NCBI GenBank assembly: GCA_035301285.1
Contig: DATGUN010000038.1
Coordinates: 134,292 to 198,291, forward strand
Length of the DNA stretch: 64,000 bases
Source of the DNA: DATGUN01 sp035301285
Lineage (GTDB): Bacteria; Bacillota; Bacilli; Bacillales; Amphibacillaceae
Reading direction: 5' to 3'
Below are positions 63,171-64,000 of the stretch, piece by piece. Both the position numbers and the translations under genes were made by a program. How positions within the stretch are numbered: the first letter of the stretch is position 1; each line of letters opens with the position of its first letter. The notes under the pieces are model-generated. The model was not told the origin of the DNA, did no database searches, and saw only the letters and a program-made list of their open reading frames with translations.

Positions 63171-63941
63171 ATGAAGAAAAAATGGATTTTAAGTATATTG
63201 CTAGTCGGGCTGCTTGCCATATTAGGCGCTTGTAGCAGTTCAGATAATAATGATAACAATGGCGATAAAGGAAACAACAATAATGAAAATAGTGAAGAAG
63301 CTGCTGATGGTGAAGCGGACATGCCGGAACCGGATTTAGACGATGTTCCTGATGTTGTAGCAGAAGTAAATGGCGAATCCATTGAAAAAGATGAGTTTGA
63401 AGATATTTATGAAGGTCAATTTCAACAAATGGCCATGCAAGCACAAATGAGCGGCGAAGAACTTGATCAAGATGATCTGAAATCACAGGTTGCAGACGCA
63501 TTGATTGATCAAGAATTGGCCCTTCAAGATGCAAAAGGAAAAGATTACGAAGCATCTGATGAAGATGTCGATGAAGTGTTGGAAGACCTTATGGAACAAC
63601 AAGGTGTTGATTCCAAAGATGATCTTTTTGATATGTTAGAAGACCAAGACATGGATAAAGATGATTTTATGGACGATATCAAAAAACAGGTATTAATCAA
63701 CAAATTGATTGATGAAGAAGCCGGTGACACCGAACCATCGGATGATGAAATCAAAGACTTCTATGAACAATATAAAGAACAACAAGAACAAGCAGATGTT
63801 GACGAAGACGAAATGGAATCATTGGAAGACATGAAACCACAGATCGTTGAGCAATTGAAACAACAAAAAGAAAACGAAGCCTATCAAACCATTGTAGAGA
63901 AACTTCGTGATGATGCAGAGATTGAAAATCACTTATCATAA
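63171..63941 (+). CDS. SurA-N-domain lipoprotein (foldase-like, no PPIase domain)
   Basis: 256 residues. Lipobox ILGACSSS with Cys21, an acidic Asn/Asp-rich linker (about 25-58), then a SurA N-terminal chaperone domain (VAEVNGESIEKDEFEDIYEG ... QVADALIDQELALQDAKGKDYEASDEDVDEVL split over helices). The parvulin domain of PrsA is missing, so this is a chaperone-like lipoprotein, not an isomerase. Very acidic overall, as expected for a halotolerant cell surface. It probably has its own promoter (about 63110-63140). Confidence 0.87.
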   Translation: MKKKWILSILLVGLLAILGACSSSDNNDNNGDKGNNNNENSEEAADGEADMPEPDLDDVPDVVAEVNGESIEKDEFEDIYEGQFQQMAMQAQMSGEELDQDDLKSQVADALIDQELALQDAKGKDYEASDEDVDEVLEDLMEQQGVDSKDDLFDMLEDQDMDKDDFMDDIKKQVLINKLIDEEAGDTEPSDDEIKDFYEQYKEQQEQADVDEDEMESLEDMKPQIVEQLKQQKENEAYQTIVEKLRDDAEIENHLS

Positions 63942-64000
63942 TCGCTTTAACTGGCAAGAATAGAATATGATACCCCCTAGATTGAAAGAACCCGCCCTTC

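Noticed and set aside
60469..63941. Complete Zorya defence system
   Set aside because: No ZorC, ZorD, ZorE, ZorF or ZorG-like gene is present; the following gene encodes a SurA-N lipoprotein with its own signal and probable promoter.

Overview
The window looks like a chromosomal segment of a low-GC, spore-forming, salt-tolerant member of the Bacillaceae (Virgibacillus, Lentibacillus or Oceanobacillus type). The reasons are the gene order, which follows the Bacillus subtilis yjbA to yjcH region (yjbA, trpS, yjbC, spx, mecA, coiA, pepF, spxH, yjbK, relQ/yjbM, nadF, yjbO, cotO, cotZ, yjcF, yjcG, yjcH), the spore-coat genes, strong AGGAGG ribosome binding sites, a T-box, an M-box, and the very acidic secreted proteins. 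The genus is inferred from this, not proven.

Layout. 1-27.7 kb is the conserved backbone: trpS with its T-box, a ccdA/resA-like/two-component operon, the Spx control set (yjbC-spx, mecA, spxH), competence (coiA), pepF, a RoxS/RsaE small RNA between pepF and spxH, (p)ppGpp and NADP synthesis, a RodA-like SEDS protein, the Mg2+-riboswitch-controlled mgtE, coat genes, yjcFGH, and a heterodimeric ABC exporter. 28.0-36.2 kb is an integrated element at the 3' end of a tRNA-Val(GAC) gene, bounded by identical 45-bp repeats. It carries an integrase, a divergent repressor/cro-like switch, an excisionase-like protein, a primase-polymerase, a replication ATPase whose 3' end contains an iteron-like array, an ERCC4-type nuclease and a string of small unknown genes. 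No capsid, packaging or conjugation gene is visible, so it resembles a phage satellite or cryptic island. 36.2-37.6 kb is debris of earlier events at the same site: a third, diverged att copy, a small membrane gene, and a deleted inverted copy of that gene.

37.7-51 kb holds small metabolic enzymes (HAD and histidine phosphatases, an esterase, a VOC protein, ThyA), a NarL-type two-component system with a three-gene ABC transporter resembling LnrJK/LnrLMN, two tRNA genes (Ser-CGA and Thr-CGU), and an MFS transporter. 51-64 kb is more accessory: an AAA ATPase, a TetR regulator with palindromic operators, an Spx paralogue with CxxS in place of CxxC, an RND pump with an acidic repeat insert, a 52-bp tandem repeat array of regularly phased dyads, an EndoU-type lipoprotein with a candidate immunity partner, AllD, and a ZorA/ZorB-like ion-driven motor pair without any recognisable Zorya effector.

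The observations most worth following are the orphan ZorAB-like motor, the replication module with repeats embedded in the rep gene, the 52-bp phased dyad array, and the lipoprotein EndoU pair.
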